A DNA stretch of 64,000 nt from Burkholderiaceae bacterium (GCA_021166725.1 JAJPES010000059.1:50193-114192); one strand, 5' to 3'. Numbered from the stretch's first letter, positions 9,135 through 19,121 are shown. Notes: generated from the letters alone by a model not told the origin. Numbers and translations are program-made.

Positions 9135-9961
9135 AGAAAACCGGTCAGATGAAGCTCTTCATCGGCAACAAGAACTACTCGTCGTGGTCGATGCGCCCGT
9201 GGACGCTGATGCGCCACCTGCAGATTCCGTTCGACGAGGTGATGGTGCGCTTCGACTCCTTCGCACCGGAGTCGACGTTCAAGCGCAGCCTCGCCGGCCT
9301 GAGCCCCACCGGCAAGGTGCCTGCATTGCAGGTCGAGATCGACGGGCGCATGCAGGTGATCTGGGACACGCTGGCGATCGCCGAATTCCTCGCCGAGCTG
9401 CATCCCGATCGCCGTCTGTGGCCGGCGCAGCGCGCCGCGCGAGCGCGGGCGCGCGCCATCGTCGCCGAGATGCACTCGGGCTTCGTCGCGCTGCGCACCC
9501 ATTTCCCGTTGAACGTAGAGGCGCAACTGCCCGAGCTGGGCCCGCGCATCGTGCACGAACGGACCGACGTGCGCGACGATGTCGCGCGCGTGCAGGAGAT
9601 CTGGGCCGAATGCCTGGCGATCTCCGGCGGTCCGTTCCTGTTCGGCACCTTCGGCATCGCCGACGCCTTCTATGCGCCGGTGGCTTCGCGCTTTCGCACC
9701 TACGGCGTGCCGCTGGAGTCGAGCGCCGAAGGCTATCTCGCGCGGGTGCTGCAGGCGCGCGGCGTGGCCGAGTGGATCGCCGGCGCCCTCGCCGAGAACG
9801 ACTTCCTCGAGTTCGAGGAGCCCTATCGGCGCAGGGCGAATCCCAGCGGGACGAGCAGAAGCCAGAACGCCATCGCCCAGTCGGGATCGAACCACGCGAT
9901 CGGGATCGACAGCGCGAAGACGGCGGGCACCGCCCATGGTCGGAACCCGTCGCGCCGATAG
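9131..9961 (+). CDS. glutathione S-transferase, C-terminally extended
   Basis: GST-family protein of 276 residues. It has an N-terminal thioredoxin-like domain (NKNYSSWSMRPW; the Ser/Tyr near residues 16-21 contact glutathione; KVPAL cis-Pro) and a helical C-terminal domain ending around EEPYRRR. It would conjugate or reduce substrates with glutathione, possibly in the pathway of the coupled SDR. Related proteins usually end near residue 235. Here about 40 more residues are read from DNA antisense to the TMEM175 gene, suggesting loss of the original stop. The start at 9131 is taken from the ATGA overlap; ATG 9149 is the alternative. Confidence 0.85.
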   Translation: MKKTGQMKLFIGNKNYSSWSMRPWTLMRHLQIPFDEVMVRFDSFAPESTFKRSLAGLSPTGKVPALQVEIDGRMQVIWDTLAIAEFLAELHPDRRLWPAQRAARARARAIVAEMHSGFVALRTHFPLNVEAQLPELGPRIVHERTDVRDDVARVQEIWAECLAISGGPFLFGTFGIADAFYAPVASRFRTYGVPLESSAEGYLARVLQARGVAEWIAGALAENDFLEFEEPYRRRANPSGTSRSQNAIAQSGSNHAIGIDSAKTAGTAHGRNPSRR

Positions 9962-10431
9962 CCTTCGCCCTCGCCCTCGCGCAGCCATTCTGGATGGCGC
10001 GCGACGTACGCGCCGAAGGCCGACAGCAGCAGCGATAGCGCGACGATGCTCAACGCATAGAGCACGACCGCATCGCGATTGCCGTGCTCGGCGAGCACCG
10101 ACGTCGGAAACGGCACGAAGGCAACGATCATCAGGAAGAGAAGGCCCAGCCACAGCGCCCGGGCGTCGACCCGCTCGACGGATCGAAGCACGCGATGCTG
10201 TGCGATCCACATGCGCGAGATCACGAGGAAGCTGATCCCGTAGCCGAGCAGGTGCGGCGCGACCGCTGCCAGCTGGTCCCAGCGGAATTCGTCGACGCCG
10301 GCGGGCAGCCTGACGTCGAGCACGAGGAGCGTGGCCGCGATCGAGAAGACGCCGTCGCTGAGCGCCGCGAACCGCTCGGTGCCGAATAGTGGTCGCCCGA
10401 CCGACGACGGACGCGCAGGCGATGAGTTCAT
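9823..10431 (-). CDS. TMEM175/DUF1211 family potassium channel-like protein
   Basis: A 202-residue integral membrane protein with about six hydrophobic helices. Transmembrane segment 1 carries R20-x3-L-S-D26, matching the family motif RxxxFSD with Leu for Phe, followed by GVFSIAATLLVLDV. Bacterial TMEM175 proteins are tetrameric potassium channels. Its ATG overlaps the stop of the RES toxin gene (ATGA) and no separate Shine-Dalgarno is visible, so translation is probably coupled to the toxin. The last 139 bp are antisense to the extended 3' end of the GST gene. Channel activity is inferred from the family. Confidence 0.8.
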   Translation of the reverse strand: MNSSPARPSSVGRPLFGTERFAALSDGVFSIAATLLVLDVRLPAGVDEFRWDQLAAVAPHLLGYGISFLVISRMWIAQHRVLRSVERVDARALWLGLLFLMIVAFVPFPTSVLAEHGNRDAVVLYALSIVALSLLLSAFGAYVARHPEWLREGEGEGYRRDGFRPWAVPAVFALSIPIAWFDPDWAMAFWLLLVPLGFALRR

Positions 10432-11189
10432 CGACGCGGCCGGTCCGCCGCGGACTTGCGCGCTGCGCGCCGCGCGCCGGCGACGCCTTCCCGCGGCCGC
10501 TGTGGCTCGCGCTCGATCAGCGGCGCGCGCGCGCCACTCCAGGTGAAGCGCCACGCCTCGCCACGGCGCACATTGCCGACGACCGCCGGGCGAAAGCACG
10601 CGAGGTTCGTACCCTGCGCCCGGCGCACGCTCGGGTAGACGATGCCGATCGCGCCGCGTTCGAGCAGCCTCTCGGCCAGCCGTTGGGAGGCGACGTAGCT
10701 GTCGGGATCCAGGCAGCGCGCGAAGCGCGGATCGTCGCGCAGGTCGTGGAACTCGTGCGAGAAGTCGGCGAGGAAGGCCTCGTAGGTGACGCTGTCGTCG
10801 AAGCGGCCGATCTCGTCGTATTCGATGGCCTTGTGGAACGCGATCTCGGCGAGCGCCGTCTCGACCTCGAATGCGCAGTACCAGGCCCCGCGTTCGGGTC
10901 CGTTGAAGCGGCTGCCCTCGGGACGCGCGTGCACGAAGGCGGCGTTGACGATCCGGTAGTTGGGCACGCCGAAGACGAGTTCGTCCACGCCGATGCCCGG
11001 CGCCAGACCCTGCTCGGCGCGCAGCCGCTCGTTGGTTGCGTTGTCGAGTTCGAAAAGGTCGGCCAGGTGCGCGTCGTCGTCGGCGAGCGCCGCCAGCACC
11101 GAATCCTCGCGCGGCGCGAAGCGCGACGGGAGCAGTCGGATGGTGTCGAAGCGACGAACGAGCGTCGTGCGCGGAAGCGCGCCGCTCAT
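10428..11189 (-). CDS. RES-domain toxin (NAD+-degrading family)
   Basis: A 253-residue RES-domain protein. The domain core shows the conserved Arg in RFNGPERGAWYCAF and the Glu in TALAEIAFHKA, followed by a C-terminal half with VASQRLAERLL. RES toxins such as MbcT are NAD+ phosphorylases or glycohydrolases that deplete NAD+ and stop growth when freed from their Xre partner. The upstream gene is that partner; its stop overlaps this ATG (ATGA). The last 30 or so residues are Arg-rich and probably not part of the fold. The TMEM175 gene overlaps the 3' end by 4 bp. Confidence 0.88.
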   Translation of the reverse strand: MSGALPRTTLVRRFDTIRLLPSRFAPREDSVLAALADDDAHLADLFELDNATNERLRAEQGLAPGIGVDELVFGVPNYRIVNAAFVHARPEGSRFNGPERGAWYCAFEVETALAEIAFHKAIEYDEIGRFDDSVTYEAFLADFSHEFHDLRDDPRFARCLDPDSYVASQRLAERLLERGAIGIVYPSVRRAQGTNLACFRPAVVGNVRRGEAWRFTWSGARAPLIEREPQRPREGVAGARRAARKSAADRPRR

Positions 11190-11644
11190 ACGCCGCCCCG
11201 CCGCGCGTCGAGCAGCTTGCGCACCGTCTGCATCGCGAGCAGCCCGCCGGCGACCATGTAGTCGAGCGGCGTGCGTCCGGCGAACACCGCGTTGCGGTTC
11301 GGCAGCCGCACCCATTCGTCGGCGAGCGTGTCGCCGTACAGGATGTGCAGCGCCTTGTAGATGCCGATCAGGTACGAAACGCGCGTCAGGCGGTCGACTT
11401 CGAGCATCCGATCGGGCTTCTTCTTCCAGTCGTAGTACGCGCTGCTCGAGACGCCGCCGAGGAGTTCGCGCGCCTCGTCGTCGCGCAGCTTCCATCGCTC
11501 GGCGATCGCGAAGAAGGCGCGCAGCGCCGAGGGCGACAGCCGTTCGCGCTCGGCGCGCGTGCTCAGGTCGGGGAAGGTCGGCGCGTCGAAGCGGCTTGCC
11601 GGGTAGCCGATGGCCCGACGTCGGGCGTCGGAGAAGGCAGGCAT
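11186..11644 (-). CDS. Xre/MbcA/ParS-type antitoxin of the RES module
   Basis: A 152-residue antitoxin. The N-terminal helical region (LSPSALRAFFAIAERWKLRD) resembles an Xre-like HTH. The C-terminus is the MbcA/ParS/Xre toxin-binding domain (LIGIYKALHILYG, then LDYMVAGGLLAMQTVRKLLD), which inserts into the RES active site. The ATG at 11644 has GGAGAG 5 bases upstream. It is the first gene of a three-gene unit and probably represses its own promoter through the palindrome just upstream. Confidence 0.88.
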   Translation of the reverse strand: MPAFSDARRRAIGYPASRFDAPTFPDLSTRAERERLSPSALRAFFAIAERWKLRDDEARELLGGVSSSAYYDWKKKPDRMLEVDRLTRVSYLIGIYKALHILYGDTLADEWVRLPNRNAVFAGRTPLDYMVAGGLLAMQTVRKLLDARRGGV

Positions 11645-11649
11645 TCGTT

Positions 11650-11694
11650 CTCTCCGTTTACGGAGAGTATGAACTCCGGATTCGGATAAAACAA
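11650..11694 (-). promoter_or_regulatory. promoter and palindromic operator of the Xre-RES operon
   Basis: Read on the minus strand: -35 TTGTTT (11694-11689), a 17-bp spacer, then -10 CATACT (11671-11666). A perfect inverted repeat, CTCTCCG-TTTA-CGGAGAG (11650-11667), overlaps the -10 and the expected start of transcription. Its ATG-proximal arm also supplies the Shine-Dalgarno GGAGAG. This geometry suits autorepression by the antitoxin, and a transcript starting early enough could hide the ribosome-binding site in a hairpin. The hexamers were identified by eye. Confidence 0.55.
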
Positions 11695-11753
11695 TAGCGT
11701 GACGCGCGGCACCCGGGCCCGGCCGACGCGTGCCGACCCGATCGGCTTCGGTG

Positions 11754-11906
11754 CTAGGAGGCTGTCGGACTATGGACAGGGGTCGCGTTCGAGCCAGAAA
11801 GCCGCGAGGCAAGGCGTCGATACCGCCCGGTATCGACGCCTTCGCGCGCCTTGCACTGCATCCCTGCCGTCCTCTGCGCGAACCCTGTCGATAGTCCGAC
11901 AGCCTC

Positions 11907-11910
<4 letters not shown>
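11754..11910. mobile_element. MITE-like element, copy A (157 bp)
   Basis: Terminal inverted repeats of about 28 bp with two mismatches, beginning CTAGGAGGCTGTCGGACTAT on both strands. At the centre is a perfect 14-bp stem with a GCCC loop (11811-11842). No open frame encodes a transposase. CTAG at both outer edges could be a 4-bp target duplication or part of the repeat. The right edge covers the TAG stop codon of aspA. A second, larger copy with the same ends lies at 27674-27943. The element sits between aspA and the Xre-RES promoter. Confidence 0.75.
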
Positions 11911-13327
<1,417 letters not shown>

Positions 13328-13331
<4 letters not shown>

Positions 13332-13663
13332 GCGGATCCGTTGCGAACGACAGTGACGAGCACCGACGTGTCGGTGATCGCGAGAAAGGCGTGCGCGACG
13401 CCGCCCGACAGGTACATCAGCTGGCGCGGTCGAAGCCGCTTCGCCTCGTTGTGCGCGTGGACCTCGAGTTCTCCCTCGAGACAGTGAATGGTGATCGGGC
13501 CACCGACCTGGTGCTCGGCGATCGTCTTGCCTGCGGTGAGCACGAGACGCATCACCTCGATGCTGTCGTCGCGCACGATTGCCGTCGACGGAACCTCGTC
13601 GATCGTCGGGCCCAGCGGCTCGATCTCGACGATCTCGCCCGATGTCGCGTGCTTCAGAGCCAT
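13328..13663 (-). CDS. small cupin-domain protein
   Basis: A 111-residue single-domain cupin. The barrel motifs are AEHQVGGPITIHCLEGELEVH and, later, GVAHAFLA, where His residues could bind a metal. GGAG stands 8 bases before the ATG. It overlaps aspA by 4 bp and is co-directional, so a joint role in aspartate or fumarate metabolism is possible. No catalytic function can be read from the sequence, and it could also be a small-molecule sensor. Confidence 0.7.
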
Positions 13664-13686
13664 GAGCGGATCTCCAGGGGCTGCGA

Positions 13687-13702
13687 CCGGCGCAGGCGCC
13701 GG
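13687..13702 (-). terminator. GC-rich hairpin after nnrS
   Basis: Perfect 7-bp stem, CCGGCGC/GCGCCGG, with a 2-base loop, about 8 bases past the nnrS stop. A second small stem around the nnrS stop itself is GGCTGA-TTTT-CAGCC. There is no U-tract after the stems, so this may be a Rho-assisted 3' end or a stabilising structure rather than an intrinsic terminator. Confidence 0.3.
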
Positions 13703-13709
13703 CTGAAAA

Positions 13710-14930
13710 TCAGCCCGGCTTTCCGTCGAGCCTCGGCCGCGTGAGAACGGGCCAGGAGCGCGCGACGTACAGGCCGAAGGCTGCCGCCCACAGTATCGCA
13801 GACACCTGCACGAACACGACGAGGTGCGCGGGACTGGCGATCGGGCCGAACACGCGCACCAGCGCGGCGGCGAATACGAGCACGTACATCGTCGCCTCGA
13901 AGCCGTCGGCGCGCAGCGGGCGCGCCGTGTGGCCGCGTGCCGTGCGCGTCATCATTCCGAGCGTCAGCCCGCCGATCCCGCCGACCGTGAGCGCGTGCAC
14001 CGCCACCGAATGGGTGACCACGCCGACGGCGACGCCGGCGCGCAGCAGCAGGTGAACGACGATCCACGCGTAGGCGACGTGCAGCACCCAGACGAGCGGC
14101 GTGGAAAAGGTGCGCCACGACTGCCACAACGCCAGCCGCGTCGCGTTCGCCAGGGCAGCCGTCAGCGCGACGACGCCGACGAGCGAATCGCCCCACCGAA
14201 GCGACTGCACCGGCAGCAGGTCGACGACGAACAGCGCGATGACCGAGCCGAGCGCGAGCCTCTCGACGAGCGGATTGCGGCGTGCGTTCAGGCCCGCGAT
14301 GCCGTTGTTCGTGAACATCGGCACGACGCGTCCGGCCATCACGACCATGATGAACAGGACGACGTCCAATCCCAGTCGCACGGCACGCAGCGGGTCGAAG
14401 GCGATGAGTCCGCCGAGCGCCGCGTGCACGACGAGCGCGAGCACGCCCAGCAGCACGAGCAGGCCGACGAAGAAGTAGTTGCGCCGGTTGCGCGAGCGAA
14501 CGATCGGGATGCCGATGCCGATCGCCACCGCGAGCGGGAACGCGGCATTGGCGAGCGCGGCGGCGAGCGGCCACGGACCGAGCACCAGCACGCGCGCGAG
14601 CACCCAGATCGCCGCCAGCAGCATCAGCGGCGCACCGACGGGCGTGGGACGGTTCGACCAGTTCCGCACCGCGGTGAGGAGGAATCCGGCGATCACCGCG
14701 AGCGCGTAGCCGAAAATCATCTCGTGCGCGTGCCACAGCGGCCCGCGCAGCACCGACGCCTGGATCGTCCCGCCGAACTGCAGCGTCCAGACAACGATGT
14801 CCAGCGCGGCGAAGATGCCGGCGAGCAGGTAGAAGGGACGAAAACCGAGTTGCCACAGCGCGAAGGCCGGCACCGCCGGGGCAGGCGCCGGCGCCGCGCG
14901 TCCGGGTCGCTGGATCGGTAGTTCCTTCAT
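13710..14930 (-). CDS. nnrS: NnrS family heme-copper membrane protein
   Basis: A 406-residue polytopic membrane protein with about 12 hydrophobic segments. NnrS features are LWQLGFRPFYLLAG near the N-terminus, LWHAHEMIFGYALAVIAGF (the His residues are probable metal ligands), GRVVPMFTNN and LTLGMMTRTARGHT. NnrS proteins contain heme and copper and relieve nitric-oxide stress in denitrifiers. No nitrite or NO reductase genes are in the window. It lies 23 bp downstream of serA on the same strand and may be co-transcribed with it. Confidence 0.88.
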   Translation of the reverse strand: MKELPIQRPGRAAPAPAPAVPAFALWQLGFRPFYLLAGIFAALDIVVWTLQFGGTIQASVLRGPLWHAHEMIFGYALAVIAGFLLTAVRNWSNRPTPVGAPLMLLAAIWVLARVLVLGPWPLAAALANAAFPLAVAIGIGIPIVRSRNRRNYFFVGLLVLLGVLALVVHAALGGLIAFDPLRAVRLGLDVVLFIMVVMAGRVVPMFTNNGIAGLNARRNPLVERLALGSVIALFVVDLLPVQSLRWGDSLVGVVALTAALANATRLALWQSWRTFSTPLVWVLHVAYAWIVVHLLLRAGVAVGVVTHSVAVHALTVGGIGGLTLGMMTRTARGHTARPLRADGFEATMYVLVFAAALVRVFGPIASPAHLVVFVQVSAILWAAAFGLYVARSWPVLTRPRLDGKPG

Positions 14931-14953
14931 CGGCTTGTCCGCGAGCGATGGGC

Positions 14954-16195
14954 TCAGTAGAGGATCCGGCAGCGAATCGTGCCGTCGATCGAACACAACT
15001 CCTCGAGCGCGATCCGGCTCGCATCGCTGTCGGTATCGATGACCACGTAGCCGACCAGCGCGTTGGTCTGCAGGAACTGCGCCGAGATGTTGATGCCGGC
15101 GCGCGAGAAGCGCTCGTTGATGTTGGCGATGATGCCCGGAACGTTGCGGTGCACGTGCAGCAGGCGCGACTTGCCCACGTGCTCGGGCAGCGAGACCTCG
15201 GGAAAGTTCACCGCGGAAACGGTGGAGCCGTTGTTGCTGTAGCGAAGAAGCTTGGCGGCGACTTCTCCGCCGATGTTCGCCTGCGCCTCGGAAGTGGAGC
15301 CGCCGATGTGCGGCGTGAGGATCACGTTGTCGAAGCGCAGCAGCGGCGAATCGAACACGCCGTCGTTGCCCTTGGGCTCCGCCGGAAAGACGTCGATCGC
15401 CGCGCCCAGCAGATGACCGCTGTCGAGTGCGTCGGCAAGCGCGTCGATGACGACGACGTTGCCGCGCGACGCGTTGATCAGGAAGGAGCCGGGCTTCATC
15501 GTCGCGATCTGCTTTTCGCCGATCATCTCGCGCGTGACGGGCGTCTGCGGCACGTGCAGCGTGACGACGTCGGCCAGTCGAAGCACTTCCTCGAGCGAGG
15601 CCGCCTGCCGCGCGTTGCCCAGCGGCAGCTTGCTCTCGATGTCGTGGAAGACGACGCTCATGCCCAGCTGCTCGGCGAGCACGCCGATCTGCGTGCCGAT
15701 GTGGCCATAGCCGACGATGCCCAGCACCTTGCCGCGGACTTCCCACGAATTCGCCGCACTCTTGTCCCAGCCGCCGCGGTGCAGCTTCGCGTTCTTCTGC
15801 GGAATGCCGCGCATCAGCATGATGACTTCGCCGAGCACGAGTTCGGCGACGCTGCGCGTGTTGGAGAACGGCGCATTGAACACCGGAACGCCGCGCAGCG
15901 CGGCTGCGTCGAGGTCGACCTGGTTGGTGCCGATGCAGAAGCAGCCGATCGCGGTGAGCTTGGGCGCCTGCGCGAGGACCTCGGCGGTGAGATGCGTGCG
16001 CGAGCGGATGCCGACGAAATGCGCGCCTTCGATCGCCCGCGCGAGTTCGTCGCCCGACAACGACTGCTTGTAGGTGTCGAGGTTCGTGTAGCCGTCGTTG
16101 CGCAACACGTCGACCGCCGACGAATGGATGCCTTCGAGCAGGACGACCTTGAGTTTTTCCTTCGGGACGGACAGGCGCGGCGCGGCTTGATTCAT
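14954..16195 (-). CDS. serA: D-3-phosphoglycerate dehydrogenase
   Basis: First enzyme of serine synthesis: oxidises 3-phosphoglycerate to phosphohydroxypyruvate with NAD+. The 413 residues match E. coli SerA (410). The dehydrogenase domain has the nucleotide-binding motif GIVGYGHIGTQIG, the Arg/Glu/His catalytic set (including INASRGNVV and ILTPHIGGST), and a C-terminal ACT domain (VPGIIANINERFSRAGINI) that senses serine. The start at 16195 gives the standard N-terminus. It is divergent from the HIT gene, with 114 bp between starts. Confidence 0.93.
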   Translation of the reverse strand: MNQAAPRLSVPKEKLKVVLLEGIHSSAVDVLRNDGYTNLDTYKQSLSGDELARAIEGAHFVGIRSRTHLTAEVLAQAPKLTAIGCFCIGTNQVDLDAAALRGVPVFNAPFSNTRSVAELVLGEVIMLMRGIPQKNAKLHRGGWDKSAANSWEVRGKVLGIVGYGHIGTQIGVLAEQLGMSVVFHDIESKLPLGNARQAASLEEVLRLADVVTLHVPQTPVTREMIGEKQIATMKPGSFLINASRGNVVVIDALADALDSGHLLGAAIDVFPAEPKGNDGVFDSPLLRFDNVILTPHIGGSTSEAQANIGGEVAAKLLRYSNNGSTVSAVNFPEVSLPEHVGKSRLLHVHRNVPGIIANINERFSRAGINISAQFLQTNALVGYVVIDTDSDASRIALEELCSIDGTIRCRILY

Positions 16196-16309
16196 GATGG
16201 TCGGTGCGGCGGGTCGCCTGCGGAAGGCGCCCCTCCGGGCACGAAAAAGGAAGCGGGAAAGCGCGTTATTGTAGGGCCTGCCCGATTGCCCCGTTGCGGA
16301 GCGCGACGA

Positions 16310-16711
16310 ATGCCGACGATCTTCGAGAAGCTGTACCGAGGCGAGCTGCCGTGCGCGCGCGTCTACGCCGACGAGCGCGTGTTCGCCTTCATGGACGCCG
16401 GCCAGGTCAACGACGGGCACGTGATCGTCGCCTCCGTACAGCCCTACGAGACACTGATGGACGCCGACGAGGAGACCGCCGTCGCGATGATGAAGCTGGC
16501 GCGTCGCCTCGCAATCGCCGTCGAGCGAGAGTTCGGCGCCGACGGCGTGACGATCCTGCAGGCCAATCGCGTTGCCGGCTGGCAGACGGTGCCGCACGTG
16601 CACCTGCACGTACTGCCGCGCGTGAGCGGCGATGCGCTCACGCTCGGATGGCCGCGGCGCGATCCGCCGATCGAGCGGCTGCGCGAGCTGGCCGAGCGCA
16701 TACGCCTGTAA
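16310..16711 (+). CDS. HIT family nucleotide hydrolase
   Basis: A 133-residue histidine-triad protein with the motif HVHLHVLPR, in which the middle His is the nucleophile, near residue 98. It is of the Hint/HinT type that hydrolyses AMP-linked small molecules. The size and the N-terminus (FEKLYRGELPCARVYADE) are normal for the family. A weak GCGGAG precedes the ATG. Confidence 0.9.
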   Translation: MPTIFEKLYRGELPCARVYADERVFAFMDAGQVNDGHVIVASVQPYETLMDADEETAVAMMKLARRLAIAVEREFGADGVTILQANRVAGWQTVPHVHLHVLPRVSGDALTLGWPRRDPPIERLRELAERIRL

Positions 16712-16778
16712 GGCTGCGCAGCCGATAGCCGATGGGCCCGGGGGCCGCCGTTCCGCCCCCACCGCGCACCGCCGCCAT

Positions 16779-17996
16779 TCAATCGAGCACGCCGCGCAGC
16801 GCGCCGATCCCGAGCGCCACGACGACCACCATCCACGGGGGCCGGCGCAGCGCGACGAGGAGCAGGTAAAGACCCGCTGCGAACAGCGCGTCCCCGACGC
16901 CACGCACGGCGCTCGTCGTCACCGGGTCGATCCATGCCGCGAGCAGTACGCCGACGACACCGGCGTTGATCCCGGCGATCGCGCGGCGCAGGACGGGCTT
17001 CGCGCGCAGCGCCTGCCACCACGGCAAGGTCGCGATCAGCACGAGGATTCCGGGCAGGAATATCGCGATCAGGCACAGTGTCGCCGCACCCCAGGCGGCG
17101 AGCACCGAGCCGGCGCCGGGCGCGGCGATGACGCTGCCCAGGTATGCGGCAAAGGTGAACAGCGGCCCGGGGACGGCCTGTGCGGCTCCGTAGCCAGCCA
17201 CGAAGGTCGATTCATCGACCCACCCCGGTGCGACGACGCCGGCCTGCAGCAACGGCAGCACGACGTGGCCACCGCCGAATACCAAGGCGCCCGCACGATA
17301 GAAGGCCGCCGCCACTTCGACCCAGCGCTCGTGCGACGCCGATGCCGTGAGCGGAAGTCCGACGAGCAGCGCCAGGAAGAGCATGGCCGCCACCGCGCCG
17401 GCGCGATGTGAGACACGGTGACGGGACGCTTCGACCGACGGCGTTTCCGGCAGAGGCGCCCGCTTCGCCGGCGCGCGCAACAACGCGACGCCGACCAGCG
17501 CCGACGCCGCGAGCGCGACGACCTGCATCGCTGCCCCGCCGTGCAGCAGCACGATCGCCGCTGCCAGCAACGCCAGCACGCGGCGCGGGGCATCGGGCGT
17601 CAGCGAGCGCGCCATCGACACGACCGCCTGTGCGACGACCGCCACCGCGACCACCTTCAGCGACTGCAACACGCCGGCGAGTACCGGATGCGCCGCATCG
17701 ACCCGGGCGAGGCCGAGCGCGAACAGCACCAGCGCGATCGCCGACGGCAGCGTGAAGCCCAGCCAGGCGGCGAGCGCACCACGCCAGCCCGCGCGCTCGA
17801 AGCCGATGGCGAAACCGACTTGGCTGCTGGCCGGCCCGGGCAGGAACTGGCACAGCGCGACCAGTTCGGCGTAGCGGCGCTCGTCGAGCCATCGGCGGCG
17901 CTCGACGAACTCGTCGCGGAAGTAGCCCAGGTGTGCGATCGGCCCGCCGAAGGAGCTCAGGCCGAGCGCGAGGAATGCGCGGAAGACTTCCCGCAT
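16779..17996 (-). CDS. chrA: chromate transporter (two-domain ChrA)
   Basis: A 405-residue CHR-family membrane protein with two homologous halves. The first opens with SSFGGPIAHLGYFRDEFV and the pore-side motif LCQFLPGPASSQVGF; the second has VFGGGHVVLPLL and GYGAAQAVPGPLFTFAAYLG. Long-chain CHR proteins export chromate, driven by the proton gradient. No ChrB regulator is adjacent. It is divergent from the dehydratase gene, with 106 bp between starts. Confidence 0.9.
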   Translation of the reverse strand: MREVFRAFLALGLSSFGGPIAHLGYFRDEFVERRRWLDERRYAELVALCQFLPGPASSQVGFAIGFERAGWRGALAAWLGFTLPSAIALVLFALGLARVDAAHPVLAGVLQSLKVVAVAVVAQAVVSMARSLTPDAPRRVLALLAAAIVLLHGGAAMQVVALAASALVGVALLRAPAKRAPLPETPSVEASRHRVSHRAGAVAAMLFLALLVGLPLTASASHERWVEVAAAFYRAGALVFGGGHVVLPLLQAGVVAPGWVDESTFVAGYGAAQAVPGPLFTFAAYLGSVIAAPGAGSVLAAWGAATLCLIAIFLPGILVLIATLPWWQALRAKPVLRRAIAGINAGVVGVLLAAWIDPVTTSAVRGVGDALFAAGLYLLLVALRRPPWMVVVVALGIGALRGVLD

Positions 17997-18102
17997 GCGG
18001 CCTCGACGGAAAGCGGATCGGTGCGGCAGGCTCGCACGTTGCGCGCGCGGTGGGCAAGATCGAAGCGAATCGCGCGGCGCAGACGCGCTATTCTTCGCGT
18101 CG

Positions 18103-19080
18103 ATGTCGCCCGTTCCGCCCCTCCCCACGATCGACGAGGTGCGCGCCGCCGCCGCGCGCCTGCGCGGGCACGCGCATCGAACGCCGGTGCTGCGCTCGGC
18201 CACTGCAGACGCGCGCACCGGCGCCTCGCTGTTCTTCAAGTGCGAGAACCTGCAGCGCATGGGCGCCTTCAAGTTCCGCGGCGCGTTCAACGCGATCGCG
18301 AAACTGGCGCCCGCGCAGCGGCGCGCCGGCGTCGTCGCCTTCTCGTCGGGCAACCACGCGCAGGCCGTGGCGCTGGCCGCCCGGCAGCTCGACTCCCATG
18401 CCGTGATCGTCATGCCGGCCGACGCCCCGGCAGCAAAGCTCGCCGCGACCCGCGACTACGGCGCCGACGTCGTCACCTACGAGCGCCGGCGCGAATCGCG
18501 CGAGGCGATCGCGCAGCGCCTGGCCGACGAACGCGGACTCGCGCTGATCCCTCCCTTCGATCACGACGACGTCATCGCCGGCCAGGGCACGGCGGCGCTC
18601 GAGCTCTTCGACGAGATCGGCCAACTCGACGCGCTGTTCGTGCCGCTGGGCGGCGGCGGCCTGCTGTCGGGTTCGCTGCTGGCGGCGGAAGCGATGTCGC
18701 CGCGCTGCGCGGTGTTCGGCGTCGAGCCCGCTGCCGGCGACGACGGGCGGCAGTCGTTGCAGCGGGGCGAGATCGTGACGATCGACATTCCCGACACGAT
18801 CGCCGACGGCGCGATGACCACGCACCTGGGCGAGCGCACCTTCCCGATCGTTCGGCGCCTGGCGCGCGGCGTGGCGACCGTCCACGACGACGCGCTGGTC
18901 GACGCGATGCGCTTTTTCGCCGAGCGGATGAAGATCGTCGTCGAGCCGACCGGCTGCCTCGGCGCGGCCGGCGCCTTCGCCGAAGCGGGCCGCTGGCAGG
19001 GCAGGAAGATCGGCGTGATCCTCAGCGGCGGCAACGTCGACCTCGCGCGCTACGCGAGCTGGCTGTCCGCGGCTGCCTGA
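18103..19080 (+). CDS. PLP-dependent serine/threonine dehydratase family enzyme
   Basis: A 325-residue fold-type II PLP enzyme. It has the Schiff-base Lys in AFKFRGAFN near residue 52, SSGNHAQAVALAA, a phosphate-binding Gly loop (LGGGGLLSG) and SGGNVD near the end. It has no C-terminal ACT regulatory domain. By size it is nearest to serine racemase, threo-3-hydroxyaspartate dehydratase or catabolic threonine dehydratase; the sequence alone does not settle the substrate. A palindrome-like segment related to the 2491-2655 element follows the stop. Confidence 0.85.
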   Translation: MSPVPPLPTIDEVRAAAARLRGHAHRTPVLRSATADARTGASLFFKCENLQRMGAFKFRGAFNAIAKLAPAQRRAGVVAFSSGNHAQAVALAARQLDSHAVIVMPADAPAAKLAATRDYGADVVTYERRRESREAIAQRLADERGLALIPPFDHDDVIAGQGTAALELFDEIGQLDALFVPLGGGGLLSGSLLAAEAMSPRCAVFGVEPAAGDDGRQSLQRGEIVTIDIPDTIADGAMTTHLGERTFPIVRRLARGVATVHDDALVDAMRFFAERMKIVVEPTGCLGAAGAFAEAGRWQGRKIGVILSGGNVDLARYASWLSAAA

Positions 19081-19121
19081 AGAACGTTCGGGCGCTTCCC
19101 GACGCGCTTTCCGCGCGCAGC

